Source: Flammeovirgaceae bacterium 311
GTDB lineage: Bacteria > Bacteroidota > Bacteroidia > Cytophagales > Cyclobacteriaceae
Direction of reading: 5' to 3'
Length of the DNA: 64,000 nucleotides
Assembly (NCBI GenBank): GCA_000597885.1
Contig: CP004371.1
Location: forward strand, 5,081,001-5,145,000
Each line of letters begins with the position of its first letter. Position 1 is the stretch's first letter. The notes below the pieces were generated by a model. It had not been told where the DNA came from. It saw only the letters and a program-made list of their open reading frames with translations, and searched no databases. The position numbers were made by a program, and so were the translations under genes. This document shows, one piece after another, positions 34,737 through 43,345 of this stretch.

Positions 34737-35942
34737 TTATATATTATACGCAACCTGGGTAATACCTCTCGATATGCGTAGTGCATTTTCTATATCTTCC
34801 AGAATATCGTTTACATTTTCTAACCCTACGCTAACACGTACAAGGCCGGGATAAATCCCCACAGCCGCTCTTTCTTCATCCGAAAGCTTGGAGTGGGTAG
34901 TAGAGGCCGGGTGTGTGGCGCTGGTACGGGTATCACCAAGGTTGGCGGTGAAAGAGATCATTTTCAGTCCGTCCAGGAACCTGCGGCCGCGCTCCAGCCC
35001 GCCTTTTACATTGAAGGTGATGAGGCCGCCACCCAGTTTCATTTGCTTTTTGGCAAGTTCGTGCTGCGGGTGCGAGGGCAGAAAAGGATACTTTACAAAT
35101 TCCAGATCTTTATGATCCTCCAGGTACTCTGCAATTTTCAGGGCATTTTCACAATGGCGGTCCATGCGCACATGCAGGGTCTCCAGGCTCTTGGAGAGCA
35201 GCCAGCCATTAAAAGGAGAAAGGGCCGGGCCGCTGTGGCGGCTAAAGTAACGTACTTCTTTGATCAGGTCCTGCGGTCCCAGTACCACACCGCCAATGGC
35301 ACGACCCTGGCCATCGATAAACTTGGTGGCAGAATGCGTTACCAGGTGTGCACCCCACTTGGCAGGTTGCTGCAGGTAGGGGGTGGCAAAGCAGTTATCC
35401 ACGTTCAGGATCAGGTTATGTGCAGCGGCCAGCTTGCCCAGCCACTCCAGGTCAACCAGGTCGAGGCCCGGGTTAGAGGGTGTTTCCACAAAAATCATTT
35501 TAGTGTTTTTGCGGATCAGGCTTTCCCATGTTTCAGGTTTATCAATATCGGCATAGGTATGCTCTATGCCCCATTTTGGGAATATACCCGTCAGGATCTG
35601 GTGGGTAGAGCCAAAAAGTGAGCGGGAGGCCAGTATATGATCGCCGCTTTTCAGCAGGGCGGCCATGCTGGTAAACATTGCAGCCATGCCCGAGGCACTG
35701 GCTACGCCATCTTCGGTACCCTCCAGCAGGCAGAGCTTATCTACCAGCTCGTTGTTGTTGGGGTTTGAGAAGCGGGTGTAAATGTTTCCGGCGATTTCAT
35801 CGCCAAAAAGGGCACGTGCCTGTTCCGCATGCTCAAACGTAAAGCTGGAGGTCATGTACAAGGGTGTAGTATGTTCCCTGTTCTGGCTTTTTTCGGCCCG
35901 TGTCCGTATGGCTTGTGTCTCGAAGTGTTTATAGCTACTCAT
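34737..35942 (-). CDS. metZ: O-succinyl/O-acetylhomoserine sulfhydrylase (MetZ-like)
   Basis: 401 residues from ATG 35942; an earlier start would overlap the ferredoxin gene. It is a PLP enzyme of the Cys/Met transsulfuration family: LYMTSSFTFEHAEQARALFGDEIAGNIYTRFSNPN, SGMAAMFTSMAALL, FVETPSNPG, VDNCFATPYLQQP and the PLP lysine Lys207 in SATKFIDGQGR, and TRTSATHPASTTHSKL. The N-terminal motif fits MetZ, which makes homocysteine directly from activated homoserine and sulfide; cystathionine synthase or lyase activity cannot be excluded from sequence alone. It lies 16 bases after the ferredoxin gene. Confidence 0.88.
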   Translation of the reverse strand: MSSYKHFETQAIRTRAEKSQNREHTTPLYMTSSFTFEHAEQARALFGDEIAGNIYTRFSNPNNNELVDKLCLLEGTEDGVASASGMAAMFTSMAALLKSGDHILASRSLFGSTHQILTGIFPKWGIEHTYADIDKPETWESLIRKNTKMIFVETPSNPGLDLVDLEWLGKLAAAHNLILNVDNCFATPYLQQPAKWGAHLVTHSATKFIDGQGRAIGGVVLGPQDLIKEVRYFSRHSGPALSPFNGWLLSKSLETLHVRMDRHCENALKIAEYLEDHKDLEFVKYPFLPSHPQHELAKKQMKLGGGLITFNVKGGLERGRRFLDGLKMISFTANLGDTRTSATHPASTTHSKLSDEERAAVGIYPGLVRVSVGLENVNDILEDIENALRISRGITQVAYNI

Positions 35943-35958
35943 GGGTTTTTCTAAATAA

Positions 35959-36390
<432 letters not shown>

Positions 36391-36428
36391 TTAAAAATAG
36401 GAGAAACCGGCTGCCGGCCACGGCTTGT
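36391..36428 (-). terminator. Candidate terminator after Cys leader 1
   Basis: On the minus strand AAGCCG pairs with CGGTTT (one G-U) around an 11-base loop, or GGCCGG with CCGGTT around CAG; CTCCTATTTTTAA follows. It lies 17 bases past the leader stop and before the ferredoxin gene. The stem is short, so this is less certain than the terminator at 34542. A second small hairpin, TTCCC/GGGAA, is at 36354-36367. Confidence 0.4.
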
Positions 36429-36444
36429 CTGGAGAAATGTGCCA

Positions 36445-36552
36445 TTAACAACACCAACAACAGCAACAACAGGGTGCTGTAGCCTTATGCATAAGGCTTT
36501 TTGTAAATGGGGTGGCTGGTGCCGGTGTGTGTAGGTTGTAAATATTGCTCAT
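36445..36552 (-). CDS. Cys-rich leader peptide 1 (putative cysteine attenuator)
   Basis: A short ORF ending MHKATAPCCCCCWCC and TAA (36445-36447). Seven of its last eight codons are Cys (36448-36471). Two starts are possible: ATG 36492 (15 residues) or the in-frame ATG 36552 (35 residues), the latter two bases after an AGGAG sequence. It lies 13 bases after the SAM-I aptamer (long form) and 138 bases before the ferredoxin gene, with a candidate terminator in between. A run of Cys codons at the very end of a short ORF in front of sulfur assimilation genes is the classic layout of a leader peptide that reads Cys-tRNA supply. Stalling and attenuation are inferred, not shown. Confidence 0.65.
   Translation of the reverse strand: MSNIYNLHTPAPATPFTKSLMHKATAPCCCCCWCC
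36481..36498. repeat. 18-base perfect palindrome around the inner ATG of leader 1
   Basis: AGCCTTATGCATAAGGCT can fold as a 7-base stem with TGCA loop. On the minus strand the inner ATG (36492) sits in the stem-loop, so a fold here would hide that start. On the plus strand it is followed by TTTTTGT and could terminate transcription entering from the left. Confidence 0.6.
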
Positions 36553-36564
36553 TGCTCCTGTTAA

Positions 36565-36661
36565 TTTATATGTCCCTTCTTTTGGGCAGGAATTGGCACC
36601 TTGCAGAGCTGTAGGTTGCCAGAGGGTCTTCGAGCCTGTCCTCTCACCTCTTCTGTATAAA
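36565..36661 (-). ncRNA. SAM-I (S-box) riboswitch aptamer
   Basis: Read on the minus strand, the order of conserved blocks matches the S-box: P1 arm TTTATA, then AGAAGAGGTGAGAGGACAGG, CCCTCTGGCAACC, AAGGTGCCAATTCC, a P4 stem CCC/GGG and the closing P1 arm TATAAA. The GGCAACC and GGTGC(C)AATTCC blocks are the best-known invariant parts of this aptamer. It lies 22 to 30 bases after the promoter and upstream of the Cys leader 1, ferredoxin and metZ-like genes, which suits SAM feedback on homocysteine/methionine synthesis. No strong terminator follows immediately; CAGGA of the leader ribosome site could pair with TCCTG in the aptamer, hinting at translational control (inference). Confidence 0.85.
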
Positions 36662-36689
36662 TCAACTACCTTTCAGTAATTGGTAGCTA

Positions 36690-36721
36690 CAAAGTAAAGG
36701 ATAAATCGTTAAAAGAGCAAA
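36690..36721 (-). promoter_or_regulatory. Promoter of the sulfur assimilation operon
   Basis: On the minus strand TTTG (36718-36721), 20 bases, then TTACTTTG (36690-36697), matching TAnnTTTG in five of six defined positions. The spacing equals that of the rpmH promoter. Transcription would begin near 36683, just before the SAM-I aptamer. The rest of the gap up to 36916 holds nothing I can name. Confidence 0.6.
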
Positions 36722-36916
36722 ACGGCGGCATAAAATTTTGTAATTACCCCAGATTATGCAGCTTTATCTTGTGAAAATTTGGCGGAGGCATAGTTCTGCA
36801 AACGTTATAAACAGGAGAAGAGCCGTTATTTACATAAATTGCCCTGCCATTAGCATAATAAAAAAATATCAGCTATTCTCTTCTTCTAAGTCTGTCTTCA
36901 GCTCTTGGTGCAGCAA

Positions 36917-37519
36917 TCAATGCATCCTGTCGGGCCTAACTTCCAGTGTGCGGATAATATCAGCTTCCTGCAGCAGGAGCTCTTTCCAGCGGGCTTCAAC
37001 CTCCTCGGCAGGCATGTATTCCTTTGCTAGGCTGATGAAGTTTTTGTAATGGCCGGCTTCTGATACCATTAGCTCATAATAGAATTTTTGCAGCTCGGGA
37101 TCCTCCAGGTTTTTCCACAGCAGCTTAAAGCGCTCGCAGCTGCGGGCTTCTATCAGGGCATTGATGAGCAGCTGGTCCATGAGCTGCCGTTCGCGGCTGC
37201 CGCCACTGCGGGCTGTTTTGCTAAGAGCTATTACGTATTCGTCTTTTCGCTGCGGCCCCAGACCCAGGCCGCGCTTGCGCAACTGCTCCACCACCCGTTC
37301 AAAATGACTCCATTCTTCGGCAACTACAGGCGTGAGCATGTCTACCAGTGCTTCTTTCTCGGGGTAGCGTACAATGAGCGATATGCAGGAGGAGGCTGCT
37401 TTTTGCTCGCAATACGCATGATCTACCAGTATATCTTCTAGGTTTTTCCCGGCAATATTTACCCAGCGTGGATCGGTGGGTAGCTGCAGGCCCAGTACGT
37501 GCTTTGTGTAATCTTCCAT
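36917..37519 (-). CDS. miaE: tRNA-(ms2io6A)-hydroxylase MiaE-like
   Basis: 200 residues of the ferritin-like MiaE family. Helices carry di-iron Glu/His sets: DHAYCEQKAASSCISL, VAEEWSHFERVVEQL, LINALIEARSCERFKLL and SEAGHYKNFISLAKEY. MiaE hydroxylates the isopentenyl group of modified A37 in tRNA using a di-iron centre. In Bacteroidota the protein is often annotated this way. Its start overlaps the stop of the putative porin gene by a few bases, so the two are translated from one message. Confidence 0.88.
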   Translation of the reverse strand: MEDYTKHVLGLQLPTDPRWVNIAGKNLEDILVDHAYCEQKAASSCISLIVRYPEKEALVDMLTPVVAEEWSHFERVVEQLRKRGLGLGPQRKDEYVIALSKTARSGGSRERQLMDQLLINALIEARSCERFKLLWKNLEDPELQKFYYELMVSEAGHYKNFISLAKEYMPAEEVEARWKELLLQEADIIRTLEVRPDRMH

Positions 37520-39414
37520 CAGTCAAAGAATAACCAGTCTATACCAATATCGAAGCTGCGTTGTATGCCATTATAATAGGGGGTAAGAAAATAACCCCTG
37601 TCGGTAAGCCCCTGGTTCAGGTGGCTTAAACGGGCAAACACCCGGGTGTGGTTAATTTTGAAGCCAAAGAACAGGTTGGCAATAGGGTAGGTAGGCACCA
37701 GGAAGTCCTGTTGCACAATAAACTGCCGTGTAACGGGATCGTAACCATCTGCATAGTAAGCTGCTTTCAGGTGTACATCAACACCTAACTGCGCCATTAG
37801 TTTATCTCCAAACAAGGGGCCTTCAAAATAGAGCGAAGAATTCACCATCCAGTCGGGTACCTGCAGTGCCTCGGCAGAGTTACCGGTAACGCTGGTGTAA
37901 ATGGCCTCAACATCCCAATGCACCACTTTGGCAAAAACCAGAGAAGCACGCAGCCGTGGAGAAATGCTTTGAAAGGCAGCTCCCTGTACCGGTCTTATAT
38001 TCAGGGGGCGCGATATGCTGGTTAGGGAATCTGTGCGGAAGTAGAGCGGGTGCTGCACTACAGAAAGCTGCAGGCCTGGCTGGATACTCACGGGCCCCAG
38101 CTTTAGCAGTAACGTACCCTCCAGTCTGTCGGCAACCGGGTCGCGAAAATTGTTCCTCCAGGTATCTACAAAAGTATTGCGGTATTCATAAATAAAGGCA
38201 GGCTTGTGCTGGCTTCGCTGATAGCGGAGCATCAGCCAGCGATTTTGTGCAAGTGCTTCGAAACGATACTGCCCCTCTGATCTTAACTCGGCCTCTACCC
38301 TCAGGGTACGGATGGTATCTGGCTGAAGGGCCAGGTAGCCTCCCACGGCTATTTCATTTACTTTATATTCAAGTGCCGGGGTGGGGAAAAAACGAACCGA
38401 GCGGTGTTTGGCATAAGCATTCCACTGGCCGGCTCCATATGCTCCTTTTACACCCAGCTGGTTGGTAAACTCTTTTGATTCAAATTCTTCAGATATGGCT
38501 TCCAGGGAGGCATCGAATGTTTTTCTGTAGTACCTGGCAGCAGGGGCAAGGTCTGAGAAGGTATGGGTGCGTGTTTCACGGTCCAGAATGTGGTACAGCT
38601 GTAAGGCATTTATAAGCTTGTACTCCTGGTAGAGGTGTGCGTTTACACGAAGCTCAGTAGTTCTGGCATTTGCCAGCCGCCTGAGAGAGGTTTCATACCT
38701 GATCATCTCAGGCAGTTCTTCCGGCAGTTGTGCAATGCGTATGCCACCAGATTCCCGTACATTATGTTTTAACCTGCTCAAACTGGCCAGCAGCTGGTAG
38801 CGCTCATTTTCGCCCTGGTACCGGGTAAAAATATCATAAGCTGTAGAAACAATCTGGTTTCTTTGGTTGCTTTGTGGCGATGGATCTATTTGTTGTTCTG
38901 CCGTAATGCGTCTGAAATCTACGCCTGCATTCCAGCGTGGATTAATATTACGCGAGTGTGTTACATCTACCCACGATCGCCCGTTGCCTCCCTGTGAGAA
39001 AAACAGACCGGTGTAGGGCGAACGTGTATTGTAATAGCGAATTTCTGAGGGCTCATTGAACCAGTAATCATACACATAAAAGCCTGAACGTGCGCCTATT
39101 TCATCCGGGAAGGTATAAAAGATAGAATTCTGTGCTGTGCCCAGGTTATCCAGCGTCTGAGTGCGGTAACCACTCTGTTCCGGTGGCAGTATGCGGTAGA
39201 AGTTTCGTATTAAGGTATCGGGGTGGTATTCCTGATCCAGCTGATAATACAGATTTGCCTCCCTGATGAAAGAAGTGGTTGTGGGGCCATAGACCAATTT
39301 CGTAGAATCGTCCAGTATCTGGGCCTGCAGGCCAAGGGGTAAGCCCAGCAGGAGCAGGCTAAGAAAGAGTAAGTTGCGGTATTGCACGTTCAAAATTAGC
39401 AAATCAAGTATCAC
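37519..39414 (-). CDS. Putative porin, Bacteroidota type
   Basis: 631 residues from a GTG at 39414 (another GTG ten codons in is possible; both keep the signal peptide RNLLFLSLLLLGLPLGLQAQ). The mature protein is a beta barrel rich in Tyr and Arg: NSIFYTFPDEIGARSGFYVYDYWFNEPSEIRYYNTRSPYTGLFF is the conserved N-terminal block of Bacteroidota putative porins, and it ends SFDIGIDWLFFD. Outer-membrane location; transported solute unknown. It overlaps lpxK by 11 bases at its start and miaE at its end. Confidence 0.85.
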   Translation of the reverse strand: MILDLLILNVQYRNLLFLSLLLLGLPLGLQAQILDDSTKLVYGPTTTSFIREANLYYQLDQEYHPDTLIRNFYRILPPEQSGYRTQTLDNLGTAQNSIFYTFPDEIGARSGFYVYDYWFNEPSEIRYYNTRSPYTGLFFSQGGNGRSWVDVTHSRNINPRWNAGVDFRRITAEQQIDPSPQSNQRNQIVSTAYDIFTRYQGENERYQLLASLSRLKHNVRESGGIRIAQLPEELPEMIRYETSLRRLANARTTELRVNAHLYQEYKLINALQLYHILDRETRTHTFSDLAPAARYYRKTFDASLEAISEEFESKEFTNQLGVKGAYGAGQWNAYAKHRSVRFFPTPALEYKVNEIAVGGYLALQPDTIRTLRVEAELRSEGQYRFEALAQNRWLMLRYQRSQHKPAFIYEYRNTFVDTWRNNFRDPVADRLEGTLLLKLGPVSIQPGLQLSVVQHPLYFRTDSLTSISRPLNIRPVQGAAFQSISPRLRASLVFAKVVHWDVEAIYTSVTGNSAEALQVPDWMVNSSLYFEGPLFGDKLMAQLGVDVHLKAAYYADGYDPVTRQFIVQQDFLVPTYPIANLFFGFKINHTRVFARLSHLNQGLTDRGYFLTPYYNGIQRSFDIGIDWLFFD

Positions 39415-40471
39415 GGCGTAATTTTTCAGCCATGCTTTTTAAAATCAATAGATCAAAATCTTTGGAATCGCTCTCCAGGAAACGCTGGCGTATGGGTATA
39501 TAGTACAAAGGCAGCTCCTGCAGCATTAGTTTTAACTGCGGATGTACCAGTCTGGCGGCATCTTTTTCGCTTGTGATAATAATGGTACCTGTACCCGCAT
39601 GGCTGTAATACTCCTCCTGCAGCTTTTTCAGGTTTGCCGCTGTAAACTGGTGATGATCGCCATATTGCTGATGCCCCACCAGTTGATAATGCGTACGCAC
39701 CCACTCTACCAGCGGTTTGGGATTGGCCAGGCCACTAAGCAACAGTACCGGGCTGCCGGGTTTGGGAGGTTCTTTAGTGGCCAGCTGGGAAAGCGGCAGT
39801 GCAGGTTCATATTCAATGGTGCTGAAGAAAACAGGCACATCTTCATTTAAGTACTGCCTGGCCGCCTGTTCCAGCCGATGTTGTTCTGCCTCTGGTAAGG
39901 TGGCCGGGCACTTGGTAATTACCAGTGCCTGTGCCCGCTTAGCACCCTTCCGGCTCTCCCGCAGCCGCCCTGCCGGCAACAGGTGGTCCCGCCAGAATGG
40001 CTGCTGAAAAGTAGTAAGCAGTATATTAAAGTGGGGGCGAACCCGCCGATGCTGGTAGGCATCGTCGAGCAAAATAATCTCCAGCTCCGGCCGCTCTTTT
40101 AATAAGTAATTAATGGCAAGTGCGCGATCTTCTCCAACGGCTACCGGTAAGCTGCCTTCCCACTTGCGGTAATACTGATAGGGCTCGTCGCCTAGTGTAA
40201 GGGCGGTATCGAGGGGAGTGGCAAGCCTAAAACCTTTGGTAGAACGGCCATAACCCCGGCTTAGGGTGGCAAGCGGGTAGTGAGGCAGGAGCAGCCGCAC
40301 CAGATACTCCACCATAGGGGTTTTTCCTGTGCCGCCTACAGATAAATTCCCCACGCTGATCAGCAGGCGGTCAAACCCATAGGAGTTGAACCAGCCCCGT
40401 TCGTAGAGCAGATTCCGGCTTCGGGTAATGCCATCATACAGAATAGACAAAGGGTAGAGCGGTGCAATCAT
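39404..40471 (-). CDS. lpxK: Tetraacyldisaccharide 4'-kinase
   Basis: 355 residues. It phosphorylates the lipid A disaccharide at the 4' position on the inner face of the membrane. P-loop SVGNLSVGGTGKTPM lies at residues 39-53; TLSRGYGRSTKGF, LGDEPYQYYR, IILLDDAYQHRRVRPHFNILL and LLPAGRLRESRKGAKRAQALVITKC are diagnostic. The short N-terminal hydrophobic/amphipathic segment (LYPLSILYDGITRSRN) serves as membrane contact. First gene of the lpxK-porin-miaE group. The 228-base gap before the next gene contains only repeated GACAATG-like words. Confidence 0.95.
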   Translation of the reverse strand: MIAPLYPLSILYDGITRSRNLLYERGWFNSYGFDRLLISVGNLSVGGTGKTPMVEYLVRLLLPHYPLATLSRGYGRSTKGFRLATPLDTALTLGDEPYQYYRKWEGSLPVAVGEDRALAINYLLKERPELEIILLDDAYQHRRVRPHFNILLTTFQQPFWRDHLLPAGRLRESRKGAKRAQALVITKCPATLPEAEQHRLEQAARQYLNEDVPVFFSTIEYEPALPLSQLATKEPPKPGSPVLLLSGLANPKPLVEWVRTHYQLVGHQQYGDHHQFTAANLKKLQEEYYSHAGTGTIIITSEKDAARLVHPQLKLMLQELPLYYIPIRQRFLESDSKDFDLLILKSMAEKLRRDT

Positions 40472-40699
40472 AAAGCAGGCGCAAATATACTAAACTCTTC
40501 GGGCGATTTTTTCTTACTTTTTTAGCTTTGTGAAAACAGCTGTCTTTTAATAGGCGGTAGACAATGGACAATGAGCAATAGTCTTAAGTCAAGCATCGCC
40601 TCAGGACAGCGGAAAGCTGCGGCGAAGCTGGCAAGGCCGCAATGGCGGAAGTTTAGTGCCTGATACTCAATACTGACTACACTATATTAACTATTCAAT

Positions 40700-41797
40700 A
40701 TGACAACCATCAACGATATCATTAAGGAGCTGGAGCAGTGGGCGCATCCCTCCCTGCAGGAGAGTTACGATAATGCAGGACTATTGACTGACAGCGGGCA
40801 AACGGCCTGCAGTGGTGTGCTGATTACCCTCGATTGTACAGAAGCTGTTATAGACGAAGCTATTGAGCGGGGCTGTAACATGGTGGTGGCGCACCACCCG
40901 ATCGTTTTTAAAGGACTGAAGCGCCTTAGCGGTCGTAATTATGTGGAACGTACAATTATCAAGGCCATTAAACTGGGTGTAGCCATTTATGCCATACACA
41001 CCAACCTCGATAACGTAATAACAGGTGTTAATAAAAAAATTGCAGATCGGCTGGGGCTTCAAAACCTAAGCATTCTGGATCCCCGGAGGGAGGTTTTACA
41101 GTCGCTTACCTTTTTTGTACCAAAGGATAATACCCAGGAGGTGCTTAATGCCCTCTATAGCGCAGGTGCTGGGCAGGTAGGCAATTACGACCACTGCAGT
41201 TTTCGCTCTGAAGGAACGGGTACCTTCAGACCAAACGAAGCCGCCAACCCCACCATTGGCCAGCAGGGTGAAGAAGAGGAGGTAGGAGAGAACCGGGTGG
41301 AAGTAATTTTCCCTGCATACCTGGCACCTAAGGTGTTGCAGGCCATGCGGCAGGCGCATCCTTACGAAGAAGTAGCCTACTTTATGCACCGCCTGGAAAA
41401 CACCCACCAGGAATATGGCTCAGGAATGCTGGGCGATTTGCCCCAGCCCCTGCAGCCCCTGGAATTTTTAAAGCTGGTGAAAGAAAAAATGGAAGCCGAA
41501 TGTGTGCGTTATACGGCATTGCCCGATAAACCGGTAGCGCGTATTGCCCTCTGTGGCGGGGCAGGTAGCTTTCTGTTACACAAGGCCATAGCGGCTGGCG
41601 CCGACGTATTTATCAGCGCTGATTTCAAGTATCATGAATTTTTTGATGCCGATGAACGTATTATTATAGCGGATATAGGTCATTATGAAAGTGAAAGCTT
41701 CACAAAAGAGCTAATTTATGAAAGATTAACCCAAAAATTTTCTAATTTTGCGCTTTATCAGAGTGCTATCCGCACAAATCCGATAAGTTACCTGTAA
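40700..41797 (+). CDS. Nif3-like dinuclear metal centre hexameric protein
   Basis: 365 residues, the long form with a central PII/CutA-like insertion (about 125-240, containing the EEEEVGENRVEV loop). Metal motifs are VVAHHPIVFKGLKRL (HHP at about 65-67), AIHTNLDN, and near the C-terminus IADIGHYESESFTKEL. Members are sometimes called GTP cyclohydrolase I type 2, but the physiological role is unsettled. It is followed 7 bases later by the zinc-ribbon coiled-coil gene, a pairing common in Bacteroidota. Confidence 0.92.
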   Translation: MTTINDIIKELEQWAHPSLQESYDNAGLLTDSGQTACSGVLITLDCTEAVIDEAIERGCNMVVAHHPIVFKGLKRLSGRNYVERTIIKAIKLGVAIYAIHTNLDNVITGVNKKIADRLGLQNLSILDPRREVLQSLTFFVPKDNTQEVLNALYSAGAGQVGNYDHCSFRSEGTGTFRPNEAANPTIGQQGEEEEVGENRVEVIFPAYLAPKVLQAMRQAHPYEEVAYFMHRLENTHQEYGSGMLGDLPQPLQPLEFLKLVKEKMEAECVRYTALPDKPVARIALCGGAGSFLLHKAIAAGADVFISADFKYHEFFDADERIIIADIGHYESESFTKELIYERLTQKFSNFALYQSAIRTNPISYL

Positions 41798-41804
41798 GGA
41801 CTAC

Positions 41805-42578
41805 ATGGAAAATACCACGGCACAAAAACTAACGGCTCTGCTGGAACTGCAGGCCATCGATTCAGCACTGGACGATATCAAGAAAATTCGCGGAGCGCTG
41901 CCCGAAGAAGTAAGCGATCTGGAAGATGAGATTGCGCAGTACGAAACGCGTATCTCCAAATTTGAAGGTGAGCTGAAAGATATTGAAGAAGGCATTGAGC
42001 AGAACCGCGCTGCCATGAAAGAGGCGGAAAAGCTCATTAAAAAGTACGAAGAGCAGCAGATGAACGTACGCAACAACCGTGAGTACGATGCCATCACCAA
42101 AGAAATTGAGCTGCAAAATCTTGAGATACAAGTGGGCGAGAAGCGCATTCGTGAAGCCTACACCCGCATTGAGCGCAAGCAGGAAGAAATAGACGGCGTA
42201 AAAGCACGTGTTGAAGAGCGCCGTAAGGATCTGGAAAGTAAGAAAAAAGAGCTTCAGCAAATTACCGGCGAAAGCGAGGAAGACGAGAAAAAACTGCTGA
42301 AGGAACGTGACGATGCAGCAAAACTAATTGAAGAACGACTTTTACGTGGCTACGATCGCGTACGCAACAATGCCCGCAATGGCCTTGCTGTAGTAACCGT
42401 AAAACGCGATGCCTGTGGAGGCTGCTTCAATATTGTACCACCACAGCGCCGTTCAGATATCCGTGAGCGTAAAAAAATTATTGTGTGCGAACATTGTGGC
42501 CGTATTCTGGCCGATGTGGAAGATGAGTCCGAAGAAGCAAAAATGAATCGTACAAGGGTTCGTCGCACCATGGCTTAA
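41805..42578 (+). CDS. Coiled-coil protein with C-terminal C4 zinc ribbon
   Basis: 257 residues. From about 10 to 190 it is one long charged coiled coil (DDIKKIRGALPEEVSDLEDEIAQYE...; KELQQITGESEEDEKKLL). The C-terminus holds CGGCFNIVPPQRRSDIRERKKIIVCEHCGRIL, two CxxC pairs forming the zf-RING_7/CT398-type ribbon. Proteins of this family are thought to bind nucleic acids or assist flagellar/secretion systems in other phyla; role here unknown. Operon with the Nif3-like gene. Confidence 0.9.
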   Translation: MENTTAQKLTALLELQAIDSALDDIKKIRGALPEEVSDLEDEIAQYETRISKFEGELKDIEEGIEQNRAAMKEAEKLIKKYEEQQMNVRNNREYDAITKEIELQNLEIQVGEKRIREAYTRIERKQEEIDGVKARVEERRKDLESKKKELQQITGESEEDEKKLLKERDDAAKLIEERLLRGYDRVRNNARNGLAVVTVKRDACGGCFNIVPPQRRSDIRERKKIIVCEHCGRILADVEDESEEAKMNRTRVRRTMA

Positions 42579-42603
42579 TCCATCAGCACACCCTGATACA
42601 TTA

Positions 42604-42642
42604 AAAGCCCCGTTTGTTAAACAGACGGGGCTTTGTGTTTTT
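42604..42642 (+). terminator. Intrinsic terminator
   Basis: AAAGCCCCGT (42604-42613) pairs with ACGGGGCTTT (42625-42634), followed by GTGTTTTTTC. It ends the Nif3-like/zinc-ribbon operon. Confidence 0.85.
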
Positions 42643-42691
42643 TCAGACTTAAGCGGTAAGTTAAATTTCCGCTAAAAAGCGTTCGTGAAAT

Positions 42692-43081
42692 TTAGGTTTT
42701 TAAATCATTAAAACCATGGGTGGGGTCCAGGTCCAGCACACGGCTGGGGGTATCTACAATCATTCCCCTGTCTCCGTAAAAAACAATGGGAGTTAACATC
42801 ATCTCAGGATTTGCGATCAGGGCCTTAAGCCAGTCATCATCCGTTAGCTCCACCCCATCATAATTTTTAATGTAGGAATCAGAGCCTTTATCCACGATAT
42901 CCTTAGGGCTCCGCTCCAGCTTATTCAAGATTTCGATAAGCTGTGTTTCGGTAATTTTATCCTTGAGTACATCAATGCCCCTGATGTGCTCCGACAGCTG
43001 AATGGCCAGGTCGTAGGTGTTTTTATCTTTTTTATGTTCAGGTTTATAAAGTATGAGTACCTGACGTTTATTAAATTCCAT
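42692..43081 (-). CDS. ArsC-like thioredoxin-fold protein without catalytic Cys
   Basis: 129 residues of the arsenate reductase/Spx fold. The start MEFNKRQVLILYKPEHKKDKNTYDLA shows the place where ArsC has its Cys-x5-Arg; here there is no Cys in the whole protein. The end MLTPIVFYGDRGMIVDTPSRVLDL matches the ArsC PI(V)-x-G-x8-P segment. It is therefore unlikely to reduce arsenate and may be a structural or regulatory relative. Lone gene. Confidence 0.75.
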   Translation of the reverse strand: MEFNKRQVLILYKPEHKKDKNTYDLAIQLSEHIRGIDVLKDKITETQLIEILNKLERSPKDIVDKGSDSYIKNYDGVELTDDDWLKALIANPEMMLTPIVFYGDRGMIVDTPSRVLDLDPTHGFNDLKT

Positions 43082-43176
43082 ACACAGGTTTTTTAGTTAA
43101 AACAAAAGGAGATTCCTCAAAATCCTTTGTTCATCTTTTTCAACCTGCCTGTAGTCTTAAATGTTTTAATCTTCTA

Positions 43177-43345
43177 AGAGCATGTCTAAACTTTATCCTT
43201 CACTTTTTTTATGCGCCTTATTTCAGCTATTTCTCTGCCCATAATGGAATTGCCGTACCTTTGGGTACGAGCCTTGAAATGAGCTTCGCCTGCTATAAAA
43301 ATGCACTATAAAAAATTTTAAAAACAAAATTTAGACAGGCTCTAA
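43177..43345. mobile_element. Short MITE-like element with terminal inverted repeats
   Basis: The left end AGAGCATGTCTAAACTTTAT (43177-43196) and the complement of the right end AGAGCCTGTCTAAATTTTGT (43326-43345) match in 16 of 20 bases, typical of insertion sequence termini. The roughly 170-base element holds no ORF but has an internal palindrome CGTACCTTTGGGTACG near 43255. The right end overlaps the last codons and stop of the histidine phosphatase gene. Probably a non-autonomous derivative of an insertion sequence; no transposase in the window. Confidence 0.55.

Noticed and set aside
40472..40699. Repeat or small gene before the Nif3-like gene
   Set aside because: Only two imperfect copies of GACAATG and a GC-rich stretch; no inverted ends and no usable frame.
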